Below are positions 52,838-61,559 of a DNA stretch of 64,000 nucleotides, piece after piece. The position numbers and the translations under genes were made by a program. The notes below the pieces were generated by a model. That model saw only the letters and a program-made list of their open reading frames with translations, was not told where the DNA came from and did not search any database. The DNA comes from Acidobacterium sp. S8 (GTDB lineage: Bacteria > Acidobacteriota > Terriglobia > Terriglobales > Acidobacteriaceae). Location of the stretch: NCBI RefSeq assembly GCF_009765985.1, contig NZ_LMUM01000029.1:25660-89659 (forward strand), read 5' to 3'. Each line of letters begins with the position of its first letter. The stretch's first letter is position 1.

Positions 52838-52898
52838 GAAGAATTGAAAAAAAATAGTTCGTCTCTACTGTCGATTTTGTCTGAGTGCGACGACTATA
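52838..52898 (+). promoter_or_regulatory. Second ECF42-type promoter copy, upstream of the ADOP gene
   Basis: TGTCGA at 52869-52874, a 16-base spacer and CGACTATA at 52891-52898. The bases before it (52838-52860, GAATTGAAAAAAAATAGTTC region) closely resemble the end of the sigma-factor gene and its first downstream bases (50392-50411). The leader that follows also resembles that of DGPF gene 2. The next gene, an ADOP permease, starts 178 bases after the -10 element. Confidence 0.6.
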
Positions 52899-53076
52899 AG
52901 GTGAATCCAGTGCGCAAAGCTTTGCTGCTGGCTCCCATCAGGCGGAGAAGAACAATGATGTGCGGAAACGGACGACACGAACGAAGCAGAGTGATATCAG
53001 GTCATTTTTTTCGCTCTAGCATTTCGCATTTGACGCATGTAATGCTGGATACTCCAACAGGAATCGGGGTGGTGAC

Positions 53077-55563
53077 ATGTCATTCCTTCGCGATCTAAAA
53101 GTTGCGTTCCATTCGTTAACTCGTACTCCCGGGCTGGCGATCACGGTGATTCTCACGCTGTCGCTTGGCATCGGCGCCAACGCAGCTATCTTCACGCTGG
53201 TGCGCGGCGTCCTTCTTAAGCCCCTGGCCAACCGTGACGAGAACCGTCTGATCTATATCCGCCAGAGCGCGCCAGGCATTCACGATGAAAACACCACCTT
53301 TTCCGTACCTGAGATCCAGGACTTGCACGCCAGTGTCAAAACCTTGAGCGCATTCGGCGACTTCTCCACCATGGATTTCACCATGGTCGGTCTCGGTGAG
53401 CCGCGTTCCATTCAAGGTGGCGTCGTCAGCGGCAACTTTTTCGATGTGATGGGCCTTCATCCCGTCCTCGGGCGTCTCATCGGACCTCAGGATGATGGCC
53501 CCAATGCTGCCGGAGTCGTGGTTCTCACCTATCGTTTCTGGGCCACCGCTCTTGGCAAGGATCCTTCGGTCATCGGTAAGACGGTTCGCCTCGGCAGCAT
53601 TGGGGAACGGTCGGCGAAAATCATCGGCGTCCTCGAACCCTGCGTCCCATACCCGCAGGAAACCGAAATCGTCTCCAACATCGTCACCAGCCCGCATCAT
53701 CTCTCCGCGACCATGGTCACGGGCCGCATTCATCGCATGACTGAGCTTTTCGGCCGTCTCGCGCCCGGAGCCACCCTCGACCAGGCTCGTGCTGAGCTGC
53801 GTACCGTCTACTCCACAATGAAGAAAGACCATCCCGAGGCCTACTCGAAGCAAGCTGACTTCCAGATAGAAGCCCGGATGTTTCGCGACGAAATTACGTC
53901 TGGCGCCAGGGATGTGCTTCTGGTGTTACTCGCAGCCTCGGCGCTCGTGTTCATCATTGCTTGTTGCAACGTCGCCAACCTGATTCTGGCACGGACGGTT
54001 CGCCGCGAAGGCGAACTCGCAGTCCGCATGGCGCTTGGCGCCAGCAGGGGCGCGCTGCGCCGCATGCTGTTGGCTGAAAGCCTGGTACTCTGTGGCGCCG
54101 GTGCCCTGATCGGTGTGGTAAGTGCCCGACCGATGGTCGCTATGCTCGCCCGTTATGCCTCGAAGTTTTCGGTCCGCGCCATCGACTTAAAAGTAGATTC
54201 CAGCCTGCTATGGGTAGGAGCAGCACTGGCCATCGTTGCGGCGGTGATCCTCGCGTTTGTCCCGCGTCTGCCGTCGTCTGCCTCGTCGAGTGGGGTGGGC
54301 CTTTCAAATGGGACTGTGCGCATCACCAGCGGCACGAACCGCCGCCAGCAGATCTTCGCGGTGACACAAATCGCCGCTTCATTCGTACTGCTGGTCGGCG
54401 CAAGTATGTTGATCTCGACACTCGTCGCGCTGCAAAGAACGCGGACGGGCTTGGACACGCAACGCGTTCTCGCTATCGATGTTCCGGCTATGTCCTATGG
54501 AAAGACACCACAGCAGGTCGTTGATTTCTACAAGGAAGCGATGCGCCGCATTGATGCGCTACCGGGCGTGAACAAGGCCGCGTTCGGCGACGTCGTTCCC
54601 TGGCGCGACAATGGCCCCGGCACCGGAGGTCTGCAATTTTCTGCTGATGGTCACGTCCATTCCCGCGGCGAAGAGGACCCCCGCGCGTCGTCGCGCACTA
54701 TCTCTCCCGGATACTTTGCAGCGCTTGGTGTTCCCATAGTCGCCGGCCGCGATTTCAACGCGCTCGACGGCGAGAACAAGGACGACCCGGTCGTTATCGT
54801 CAGCCAGACGCTCGCACAACGCATGTTCCCCAATCAGGATCCCATCAATCGACATGTCTTTTGGACGGATCCCGTATTGCAATTCTTCCCCGGAACGGAT
54901 GCCGACAAAGCACGCCTTGTGGCGCCGCACCGCATCATCGGTGTCGCAGCCGATATTGACGATGGTCACCTCGTTCCTGAACCCACAGTCACTGTCTATG
55001 ACCCCCTTGAGGGAGGTGTGATTTTTGGCGGTCGCCTGTTCATACACACAACCAGAGATCCGTACGCGCTGGTCGCGCCAATCACGCGCCTGATTCGATC
55101 GATGTCCGCCGATCAGCCCGTCGAGCACGCGGCCACTCTTGAAGATATCCGCGCCGAAGTGCTTACACCAGATCGATTGAACTCGCTGGTGTTCGGCGTC
55201 TTTGCAGCAGTTGCGCTGGCCATCGCGGTGGTGGGCGTAGCAGGCGTGCTGATATTTTCGGTAAGTGCGCGCACGCGTGAATTCGGGATCCGACTGGCGC
55301 TTGGATCGGAACCTCAACGGATTCTTAAAGGTGTCATAGCAGAGGGCGCCATGATGGCTGCACTCGGCGTACTCGTTGGCGCAGCGTTCGGGTTCGTGGC
55401 AGCGCGTTTAGCGGGTAGCTATTTTGTTGAAATGAAGATGCCGGGCGCGTTGCCCGTGGTCATTTCCGCGTTCCTACTGATGACGGTTGCCGTTGTCGCA
55501 TCACTTCTGCCCGCAGCTCGCGCTGCCCGTGTCGATGTAATGGAGGCACTCCGCTCCGAATAA
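53077..55563 (+). CDS. ADOP-family duplicated MacB/FtsX-like permease
   Basis: An 828-residue permease of the type first noted as an acidobacterial duplicated orphan permease. Two MacB-like periplasmic core domains (about 20-245 and 430-660) alternate with FtsX-like four-helix membrane parts (about 285-400 and 700-820). The N-terminal helix (LSLGIGANAAIFTLVRGVLL) is typical. No ATPase gene is next to it, as expected of an orphan. Its start is preceded by GGTGGTGAC. A sigma-box pair 178 bases upstream hints that it may belong to the ECF42 regulon, but other genes or promoters could lie between. Confidence 0.88.
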   Translation: MSFLRDLKVAFHSLTRTPGLAITVILTLSLGIGANAAIFTLVRGVLLKPLANRDENRLIYIRQSAPGIHDENTTFSVPEIQDLHASVKTLSAFGDFSTMDFTMVGLGEPRSIQGGVVSGNFFDVMGLHPVLGRLIGPQDDGPNAAGVVVLTYRFWATALGKDPSVIGKTVRLGSIGERSAKIIGVLEPCVPYPQETEIVSNIVTSPHHLSATMVTGRIHRMTELFGRLAPGATLDQARAELRTVYSTMKKDHPEAYSKQADFQIEARMFRDEITSGARDVLLVLLAASALVFIIACCNVANLILARTVRREGELAVRMALGASRGALRRMLLAESLVLCGAGALIGVVSARPMVAMLARYASKFSVRAIDLKVDSSLLWVGAALAIVAAVILAFVPRLPSSASSSGVGLSNGTVRITSGTNRRQQIFAVTQIAASFVLLVGASMLISTLVALQRTRTGLDTQRVLAIDVPAMSYGKTPQQVVDFYKEAMRRIDALPGVNKAAFGDVVPWRDNGPGTGGLQFSADGHVHSRGEEDPRASSRTISPGYFAALGVPIVAGRDFNALDGENKDDPVVIVSQTLAQRMFPNQDPINRHVFWTDPVLQFFPGTDADKARLVAPHRIIGVAADIDDGHLVPEPTVTVYDPLEGGVIFGGRLFIHTTRDPYALVAPITRLIRSMSADQPVEHAATLEDIRAEVLTPDRLNSLVFGVFAAVALAIAVVGVAGVLIFSVSARTREFGIRLALGSEPQRILKGVIAEGAMMAALGVLVGAAFGFVAARLAGSYFVEMKMPGALPVVISAFLLMTVAVVASLLPAARAARVDVMEALRSE

Positions 55564-55647
55564 GAGTTCGCCCTCGCACAGGAAATTGGAAGGAATTCTC
55601 AAACTGGCGAGAACAGGGCAATCCGAACCACGTCTTGAGGGCTTTTC

Positions 55648-56448
55648 CTATTCAGGGTGCCACGGGTGGACATTGAGGTTGCGTGACAACATCAATTTAA
55701 GCGTCCATTTGTCCGAAGCCGCAGTCAACCCGTACCCGACACCGCTCTCAATATTCAAACCAAGAAACTTGCTGCCTGAGTAATCCGTAGTCGCCCAGAC
55801 CTCGTGAAATTGCTTAGAAAGTGGCAAGAACCCGTGCAGCGGGCCGAAACCGTCGTACTCTTCCGCGGCAACGGCCCACCTGTCGTTGAAGTTGTATGCC
55901 ACTCTCCCCGAGGGGTTGTACTGGAGGTTTCCAAGTCCACCGGTATAGTCCGTGTCGAGAATCGGGTTGTAGATGAAATCCCATGGGTGCAAGTGCAGCC
56001 CCACGATCGGCCTGATTTCGGAGGTAATCGTCCTGGACTCCCAGTAGCTGTGATTGACGCTAAACTCAAAATTGGCCGCGTAGAAAAACTTGCGATCGTG
56101 AGCGTTGGGTCGCACGAATAGTTCGCGAATCTTGAAGCCGTTGATCGTCGAGCCATAGTTCGAAGAATAGGGCGAGGTTACGGGCATATAAAGTCCTTGC
56201 TCGAACCACGGCATAACTCGGTACGCCCATTCGGCAGTGACCTGATACGAATGATTGGCTATGATCGCCCCAGGATAGTCGGGCACGGTCCGTCCCTTGG
56301 GCGTGAAGTTGTTGTGGATCATCAGATTGAATATTCCCGGTGGCGCAATCTCTCCGTCGTAGACCTGGATCTCATCGGTTTGCGCTAAAGCCACCACCGG
56401 CATTGAGATGAGACAAAGAGTGGCCAATCCAATCGCACGCATATTCAT
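55648..56448 (-). CDS. Exported beta-rich outer-membrane-like protein, function unknown
   Basis: A 266-residue protein with a signal peptide (residues 1-22, ending ALAQ). The mature protein consists of alternating short strands rich in aromatic residues (YWESRTITSEIRPIVGLHLHP, shortened: WESRTITSEIRPIVG), as in a small outer-membrane barrel. It resembles proteins annotated as hypothetical transport or outer-membrane proteins and has no known catalytic motif. It starts 17 bases after the yceI stop on the same strand, so the two are probably co-transcribed. I do not recognise the family. Confidence 0.7.
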   Translation of the reverse strand: MNMRAIGLATLCLISMPVVALAQTDEIQVYDGEIAPPGIFNLMIHNNFTPKGRTVPDYPGAIIANHSYQVTAEWAYRVMPWFEQGLYMPVTSPYSSNYGSTINGFKIRELFVRPNAHDRKFFYAANFEFSVNHSYWESRTITSEIRPIVGLHLHPWDFIYNPILDTDYTGGLGNLQYNPSGRVAYNFNDRWAVAAEEYDGFGPLHGFLPLSKQFHEVWATTDYSGSKFLGLNIESGVGYGLTAASDKWTLKLMLSRNLNVHPWHPE

Positions 56449-56465
56449 TTTTGGCGAGAATCTCC

Positions 56466-57029
56466 TTAGTTTGAGATCTGGCCAACGAGATTGAGATCAA
56501 TCGCTACATCATTCTCTGCCTTCCAGATCAGGAAGCTCGGGTTCTTCAGGCCCCACTGCACATAGGGAACGACGAATTGCCCCTTCGCCGTTGCCTTCGA
56601 GCCATCGATGTGGATCTGCATCGGAATCGTCAGGTCGTGAGGAGTGCCGAGGAGAGTGAACACTCCGCTCACCTGAATGGTCGAGTCGCCTGAAGCAGCA
56701 ATCGTTCCGTTGTATGTTTTAGGAGCGAAAGAGACGGTGGAGAACTGGTCCACCTTGAGAATGTCTTTGTTCATCTTTTTATCGCGGCTGTCGTTTCCCG
56801 TCATGCCGCTGCCCGCTGCGACGATGACTGTTCCCGATATATTGGAAGCGGTGCGGTCGAAATTGATTGATCCGGACTGTACGTGGAAGATGCCGTTGAC
56901 GACCTCGTGGGTCGTGTTGAGCTTCATCTTGACGTCGCTGGCATCGGGATTGACGGTGAAGGTTTGATGCTGGGCGAGTGCGGCTGGACCGAGTATGACC
57001 GCGAGGGCTAAGACTGCGAAGGATTTCAT
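56466..57029 (-). CDS. YceI-family secreted lipocalin-like protein
   Basis: A 187-residue protein of the YceI family, a periplasmic beta-barrel that binds amphiphilic or isoprenoid ligands. A signal peptide (1-19, ALAQ) precedes FTVNPDASDVKMKL, the motif starting the YceI fold. GSINFDRTASNISGTVIV and FTLLGTPHDLTIPM are also typical. A 21-bp tandem repeat lies in its leader. It is followed by the unknown beta-rich protein on the same strand. Confidence 0.88.
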   Translation of the reverse strand: MKSFAVLALAVILGPAALAQHQTFTVNPDASDVKMKLNTTHEVVNGIFHVQSGSINFDRTASNISGTVIVAAGSGMTGNDSRDKKMNKDILKVDQFSTVSFAPKTYNGTIAASGDSTIQVSGVFTLLGTPHDLTIPMQIHIDGSKATAKGQFVVPYVQWGLKNPSFLIWKAENDVAIDLNLVGQISN

Positions 57030-57033
57030 TCCA

Positions 57034-57075
57034 TCTCCCCTAAAGCGTTTTGACTCTACCCTAATGCGTTTTGAC
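57034..57075 (-). repeat. Two tandem 21-bp repeats in the yceI leader
   Basis: Units 57034-57054 and 57055-57075 differ at only two of 21 positions. On the coding strand each contains GTCAAAACGC and an AGGG-rich end, the nearer of which holds the probable ribosome site (GGGGAGATGG). The 21-bp period is two helical turns, so the repeat could be a double operator. Confidence 0.65.
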
Positions 57076-57105
57076 TATTGAGAGCTGCTTTGGCGTGGCT
57101 CGATT

Positions 57106-58236
57106 TCAGTTGGCGAACACTTGTGGAGCAACAGCGGCGGGCTGGGTGACACGCGTGAGTCTAGCTGTTACGCGCATCGCACCGGGCCAGACGCTGAGGC
57201 AGAACGGCAGTACAGCGCGCGCGAGTGCGTTGTTCAAGCCGCCGGCGGCGATTTCGGCAAGACGCATCTGGGGCAGCATCGCGGAGCGCAATCTTGTCTG
57301 CAAGACCGGCGCCGGCTCCCCCGCAAGATAAGCGGTGGCGGCACGACGGGCAGTGTGCAGGGCGACGGAGATACCATCGCCGGTGAAGGATGGGATTACG
57401 GCTGCCTGATCGCCGATACAGTAAAGCCCATCCTCGGTTGTGCGGCGGATGTAACCATACGGGATATGAGTGATGGCGATCGGTTTGTCGAGCAGCGGCT
57501 CCGCACCGTCAAGCCGCATCGCGAGGTGGGGACAGTCCTGCTGCATCTTCGCAAGAAGGCCCTCCCAGCGAAGACCTGAACGTGCAAAATATCGCCGTTG
57601 CACCACACAGCAGAAATTCGTAACGCCGTCTTCCACCCGTTGGATACCACCGTAGCCTCCGGAATAGAGCGTCAGCTCGGAGGCGTCCGCCAGGTCAGCG
57701 GTCTGGACGGCAGACAGTCGGTAATACGTCTTGAAAGCGACCCATTGGTGAGGGTCCTTCGGACGCCCGTGTCCGCGCAGATCATGCTTGCCCGTTGCTA
57801 GAAAGGCCGTTGGAGCTTCATAACTGGTACCGTCGTCGAGCGTAGCCTGCCAGAGGTTGGTGGTCTTGCGATTGAGCGATTGCACACCGCGACCGCGCTT
57901 GACGCGGACTCCCGCAGCGATGGCTGCGGCGATGAGCGCTGTATCCAGCGCTTTGCGGGTGAGCGAAGCCGCGGGAAAAGGCAGCGGAGCCTCAACTGCG
58001 CGTCCGGCCGCGGCGAGGCGAACGTAATCGATGGGGACCGCGCCAAGCGAGGCCACGTTGATGCCGAGTGCATGCAGGTCTTCAAGGGCCTCACCGCTTA
58101 GGAACTCTCCGCAGACCTTATGACGCGGCGTGGGCTCGCGCTCGATTAGCGTGACGCTCCGTCCCTTTCGAGCGAGTGCGATTGAAGCCGCACAGCCTGC
58201 CACTCCGCCACCGAGGATCAGTACTTCGTCTTGCAA
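57106..58236 (-). CDS. FAD-dependent oxidoreductase, geranylgeranyl-reductase-like
   Basis: A 376-residue flavoprotein of the group that includes geranylgeranyl reductases and similar hydroxylases. GGGVAGCAASIALARKG (residues 9-25) binds FAD ADP, ERE follows the second strand, and the GD motif YCIGDQAAVIPSFTGDG is near residues 280-295. Such genes often accompany type III polyketide synthases in bacteria, but none is present here. The start codon is TTG at 58236, supported by GGAGGG 6 bases upstream. The substrate is unknown. Confidence 0.82.
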   Translation of the reverse strand: MQDEVLILGGGVAGCAASIALARKGRSVTLIEREPTPRHKVCGEFLSGEALEDLHALGINVASLGAVPIDYVRLAAAGRAVEAPLPFPAASLTRKALDTALIAAAIAAGVRVKRGRGVQSLNRKTTNLWQATLDDGTSYEAPTAFLATGKHDLRGHGRPKDPHQWVAFKTYYRLSAVQTADLADASELTLYSGGYGGIQRVEDGVTNFCCVVQRRYFARSGLRWEGLLAKMQQDCPHLAMRLDGAEPLLDKPIAITHIPYGYIRRTTEDGLYCIGDQAAVIPSFTGDGISVALHTARRAATAYLAGEPAPVLQTRLRSAMLPQMRLAEIAAGGLNNALARAVLPFCLSVWPGAMRVTARLTRVTQPAAVAPQVFAN

Positions 58237-58368
58237 AGCACTCCCTCCGAACTCGATGCATATTCAATCAATTTGTAAAGGGCTCCATAGTTCTAGTAGA
58301 CATCGAGAAAGCAGTTCGGCACGTTATTCTGTACAAATCGTCATTTTGGAGCTGGGTGCGCTGCCTGG

Positions 58369-59184
58369 ATGGAGGCGTCTAAGGTGTTAGAACGGGGTAT
58401 TCGATTGACGAGAAACGGTTTCCTAATGTCGGCTCTTTACGCGATGACTTTGTGCATCGCCGCTGCGGCGGTACCGATTTCAGTGAGACATATTCAACGG
58501 CCAATGCACCGGTTTATGGTGACCCGCTCCGAGGATGGAAAAACCATTGCCAGCGGTGAGTTTTCGCAGGTTGTGCAGGGCAATGAAGTAACTATGCGCC
58601 TGACCTATCACTTTGTCGATGGATCGATTGATGATGAGGCGACAACGTACACGCAGCAGGGTACGTTCCGGTTAGTGCGCAACCATCACATACAGAAAGG
58701 GCCGTTCTTTACAAAGCCCATCGACTTCACGGTAGAAGCTGCTACTGGCATAGTGACCAGCCGCACAATAGACAAGAATGCCAAGATACGCGTCGAGAGC
58801 AAACACATGGACCTGCCGAATGACCTGGCGAATGGCTTCGTTGGGACATTGCTGCTGAACGTGCCGTACAATACGGCGCCATTTCGGGTGGGGATGCTGG
58901 CGCCAGTCGGCGGCGGGCGGTTGATTAGGCTTCTGATCTCGCCGGAGGACGAGCAGACGGTTCACTTGGCAGGACAGACCCTCAAGGCGACAGTGTTTCG
59001 CATTCATCCGGATTTGGGCGGCATCGTGGGGCTGATTGCGCGGCTAACCGGTCTTCAGCCGAAAGATGTGATGGTGTGGGTACTGGAGGGTGAGGAGCCT
59101 GCGGTGGCGGTAATTGTTGGACAGTTCGGTGGTTACGGGCCTGTAGTCAGCTCGGAGCTTGAGGGGGACAGCTTCGAGAAATAG
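58369..59184 (+). CDS. Hypothetical exported protein
   Basis: A 271-residue protein without a family that I recognise. The N-terminus has a basic stretch followed by a hydrophobic segment (LYAMTLCIAAAAVPISV, about 23-39), a plausible signal peptide or anchor. The rest is beta-rich with balanced composition, so the frame is likely coding. Neither ATG 58369 nor ATG 58426 has a good ribosome site; I keep the longer version because it supplies a basic n-region. It is divergent from the FAD oxidoreductase and converges on the DUF2306 gene. Confidence 0.6.
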   Translation: MEASKVLERGIRLTRNGFLMSALYAMTLCIAAAAVPISVRHIQRPMHRFMVTRSEDGKTIASGEFSQVVQGNEVTMRLTYHFVDGSIDDEATTYTQQGTFRLVRNHHIQKGPFFTKPIDFTVEAATGIVTSRTIDKNAKIRVESKHMDLPNDLANGFVGTLLLNVPYNTAPFRVGMLAPVGGGRLIRLLISPEDEQTVHLAGQTLKATVFRIHPDLGGIVGLIARLTGLQPKDVMVWVLEGEEPAVAVIVGQFGGYGPVVSSELEGDSFEK

Positions 59185-59272
59185 GACATGTCGCAAACCT
59201 AATCACAAGGTCGATATGTGGATTGCCGCGTTTATAACATTGGCCCTTAAAATCTCATGCCTTCCTATCCGA

Positions 59273-59908
59273 TCAGTTACGACGAGTGGTGAGCTCGCGC
59301 CAGTTGAGGCCGAGCTCCACGATCAGCAGCGAGGCAAGTGTGAACGCAATCACGCCGACGGCAGATAAGACGTCGCCCAGGTGGCTCCAGTAACGCGGCC
59401 AGAGGTTGAGGACGCGGCTGGAGACAAAGGTGAACGTAACTGCATAGGAGCGCGCCATCCATTGGCGGTGCTGTGTGATTTGGCGGTTGCGCGCAGTGAT
59501 AAAGGCGGCTGTGGTGCAGACCATCCAGGCAGCGGCCTGCATGGAGGTTCCGGGAAGACCCGGGCGGCCGGCTGCGAGAGCGATCCCCGTGAAGGAACCA
59601 ACAAACACGGAAATGACGTAGATGCGGCCGAGGATGCGATGGAGTTGCAGGTGACGCTCGCGGATCCTCGAGGAGAAATTGATTGGGCCGATCAAAAGAG
59701 CGAAGATTCCGGCGAGGGTATGCGGGATGAGAAGATGGCGGTCGGCAATGACCTGTAGACGGTAGGCGTGGTACATCGGATAGTCGGTGATGAGGAGCAG
59801 CTCTGAGGTAATGAAGACGAAGAGTACGGTGAGGCCAAGCGAGACCCAGAGAATCGTCTTGAATCTGGAACCGGCGGAACTGGGCGCTAGCAAAGTGGAA
59901 GTTGGCAT
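59273..59908 (-). CDS. DUF2306 membrane protein
   Basis: A 211-residue membrane protein with about five hydrophobic segments and the family pattern HLLIPHTLAGIFALLIGPINFSSRIR (here IPHTLAGIFALLIGPINF), HRILGRIYV and HRQWMARSYA with conserved histidines. DUF2306 proteins are heme-b-like four-helix proteins of unknown function. The gene stands alone between a hypothetical gene and a gene-poor stretch. Confidence 0.82.
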   Translation of the reverse strand: MPTSTLLAPSSAGSRFKTILWVSLGLTVLFVFITSELLLITDYPMYHAYRLQVIADRHLLIPHTLAGIFALLIGPINFSSRIRERHLQLHRILGRIYVISVFVGSFTGIALAAGRPGLPGTSMQAAAWMVCTTAAFITARNRQITQHRQWMARSYAVTFTFVSSRVLNLWPRYWSHLGDVLSAVGVIAFTLASLLIVELGLNWRELTTRRN

Positions 59909-60635
59909 TATTCGCCTCTTAGATGATTAGACGTGATGAGGTGCGTCATGAGGGTTACGGGGGCGAGAGGCTTCATATCACTTAGCCTAACGAGACGCTT
60001 CAGAATCATCGGCCTCATTTCCACCGTCCCATGCATAACCGTCCCGGCCGCCACCGCTCCACCATCACCGCCTCTCGCGCGACCTCAGCCGCAGCCAACA
60101 GGCGTACCCAATCCTACTTTCGGAAAGTCCGCCGGAACGACACCGGCCCATCATGCCGCACAAGCCAGTGCCAACACACTCAAACATCTGGCTATTCCAC
60201 CCCGCCCGCTCCAAATCATTGATAAACCAATCTACTTGTACGGTCGCTTCCATCCACCTCGGCAGCGCGACGATCTCCTCGTCCTCAGGATGATGTGCCA
60301 ACAGCGAATTAACAACGCGCCTTGCTGGGAAAGCCACCTTGCCGATAAACCTCATTCGCGTCATGCGACGAGAATCGGCCGAATCTTTCTGCAGATCGGG
60401 GAACGAATAGCGATGCGCGACGAGATCTTTGTTCTTTTGATAGCACTTTGCAGGGAGGGAATAGGATGACGATTTGTTCATGGAGGACGCAATCGGCGCA
60501 GATGTTGATTAATCCCCATAACCAACATGCTAAGTTACACATCAGTAAGCCACGTATGTGGTGTGAAGAACGTGTGAGTTCAGATCAATGCACTCAGGCC
60601 TAGCTCTTGATGTTCCATGAAATCAATAGCCAAAA
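59909..60635. other. Gene-poor region, possible decayed coding sequence
   Basis: These 727 bases hold no gene I can name. The minus strand has a 138-codon frame (60065-60481) with a protein-like centre (AHHPEDEEIVALPRWMEA), which may be a remnant, and the plus-strand frame over the same place looks like its shadow. No repeats of the dispersed families are present. Confidence 0.5.
60065..60481 (-). pseudogene. Possible remnant of an unknown gene
   Basis: A 138-codon minus-strand frame with a coherent stretch (IGKVAFPARRVVNSLLAHHP, EIVALPRWMEATVQVDWFIN). I do not recognise it and cannot show that it is expressed. No Shine-Dalgarno is evident. The region on either side is decayed. Confidence 0.25.
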
Positions 60636-60846
60636 ATGACATCCGCGACTAGCCTGAAATTGATACGCATAACGCACCATTACATTGGAGTGTTCTTTGC
60701 GCCGACGATCCTCTTCTTCGCCATTACGGGAAGCCGTCAGATGTTTCGGACTGCACGAGACGAGCCGTGGGAGTTCTTACGTTCCTCCCGCGATTTTCGT
60801 TCATCTTTCGCAGTCGCATGAGAATCAACCGCGAGGATTGAAATAA
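60636..60846 (+). pseudogene. Frameshifted PepSY-associated membrane protein remnant
   Basis: The first 30-odd codons give the membrane helix of PepSY-associated TM proteins (KLIRITHHYIGVFFAPTIL, FFAITG). At the T-run 60743-60745 the reading frame must shift by one base to continue as FGLHETSRGSSYVPP, IFVHLSQSHENQPRG, which matches the same family, and then stops at 60846. Without the shift the frame ends at 60821 in nonsense. It is 32 bases upstream of the response-regulator gene. A one-base insertion or a sequencing error is possible. Confidence 0.75.
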
Positions 60847-60878
60847 AGCCATCGGCGGTCGAGGCGCAAAAGGATGGG

Positions 60879-61559
60879 ATGATGCGGCTCCTGTTGGTCG
60901 AGGATGAACTCGAGATTCAAAGCTTCGTCAAGCAATCGTTGATGGACGCGGGCTACGAAGTTCATGCGGCAGAAGACGGAAATACCGCTGCTCTTCTCGC
61001 GGCGAAGCATGTTTATCACGGCATGATCGTCGATCTTGGACTGCCCGACCGGGACGGTATTGATCTTATCCTCCAGTTGCGGAAGTCGGGTGTCACCAGT
61101 CCTGTACTCATTCTTTCGGCAAGGCGGTCAGTGGACGACCGCGTGAAGGGACTGGAATTGGGAGGGGACGATTACCTGACGAAGCCCTTCGCGATCGCCG
61201 AATTGCTCGCCAGAATGCGTAATCTCCTCCGGCGCAACTCACCCCACACCGAAGACGCGAGCCGCCTGCGAGTTCGCGACCTGGAACTGGACATGCTCAA
61301 ACGAAGAGCAACTCGAGGCGATGAAGTCCTTAACCTTAGTCCACAGGAGTTCGTCTTACTGGAGTACCTCTGCCGCCATGCCGGCAGAGTTGTAACCCGT
61401 TCCATGCTATTGACCGAGGTTTGGGGAATGCGGATTCAGCCCGACACGAATGTGGTTGATGTTCACATTTATCGTCTCCGCGGCAAGATTGACACCGAAG
61501 GGCGTGAGCCGCTGATCAAGACGTTGCGAGGTATCGGATATGTCCTCAAAGGAAGCTAA
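60879..61559 (+). CDS. OmpR-family response regulator
   Basis: A 226-residue regulator. The receiver domain (1-120) has acidic pocket residues in VEDE, phospho-acceptor D52 in VDLGLPD and Lys in LTKPF. The winged-helix DNA-binding domain (125-226) has LTEVWG, VDVHIYRLRGKID and IKTLRGIGY. It overlaps the histidine kinase gene by 20 bases, so both proteins form a two-component pair. Neighbouring remains of an efflux adaptor and a multicopper oxidase suggest metal sensing, as in CusRS-type systems. Confidence 0.93.
   Translation: MMRLLLVEDELEIQSFVKQSLMDAGYEVHAAEDGNTAALLAAKHVYHGMIVDLGLPDRDGIDLILQLRKSGVTSPVLILSARRSVDDRVKGLELGGDDYLTKPFAIAELLARMRNLLRRNSPHTEDASRLRVRDLELDMLKRRATRGDEVLNLSPQEFVLLEYLCRHAGRVVTRSMLLTEVWGMRIQPDTNVVDVHIYRLRGKIDTEGREPLIKTLRGIGYVLKGS

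Noticed and set aside
52844..53098. Short plus-strand frame ending inside the ADOP gene start
   Set aside because: It begins upstream in the promoter element, has no family match and overlaps the permease start out of frame. It is likely non-coding leader.
59933..60469. Plus-strand frame of 178 codons between DUF2306 and the PepSY remnant
   Set aside because: It is Pro/Arg/His-rich and looks like the shadow of the minus-strand frame at 60065-60481.
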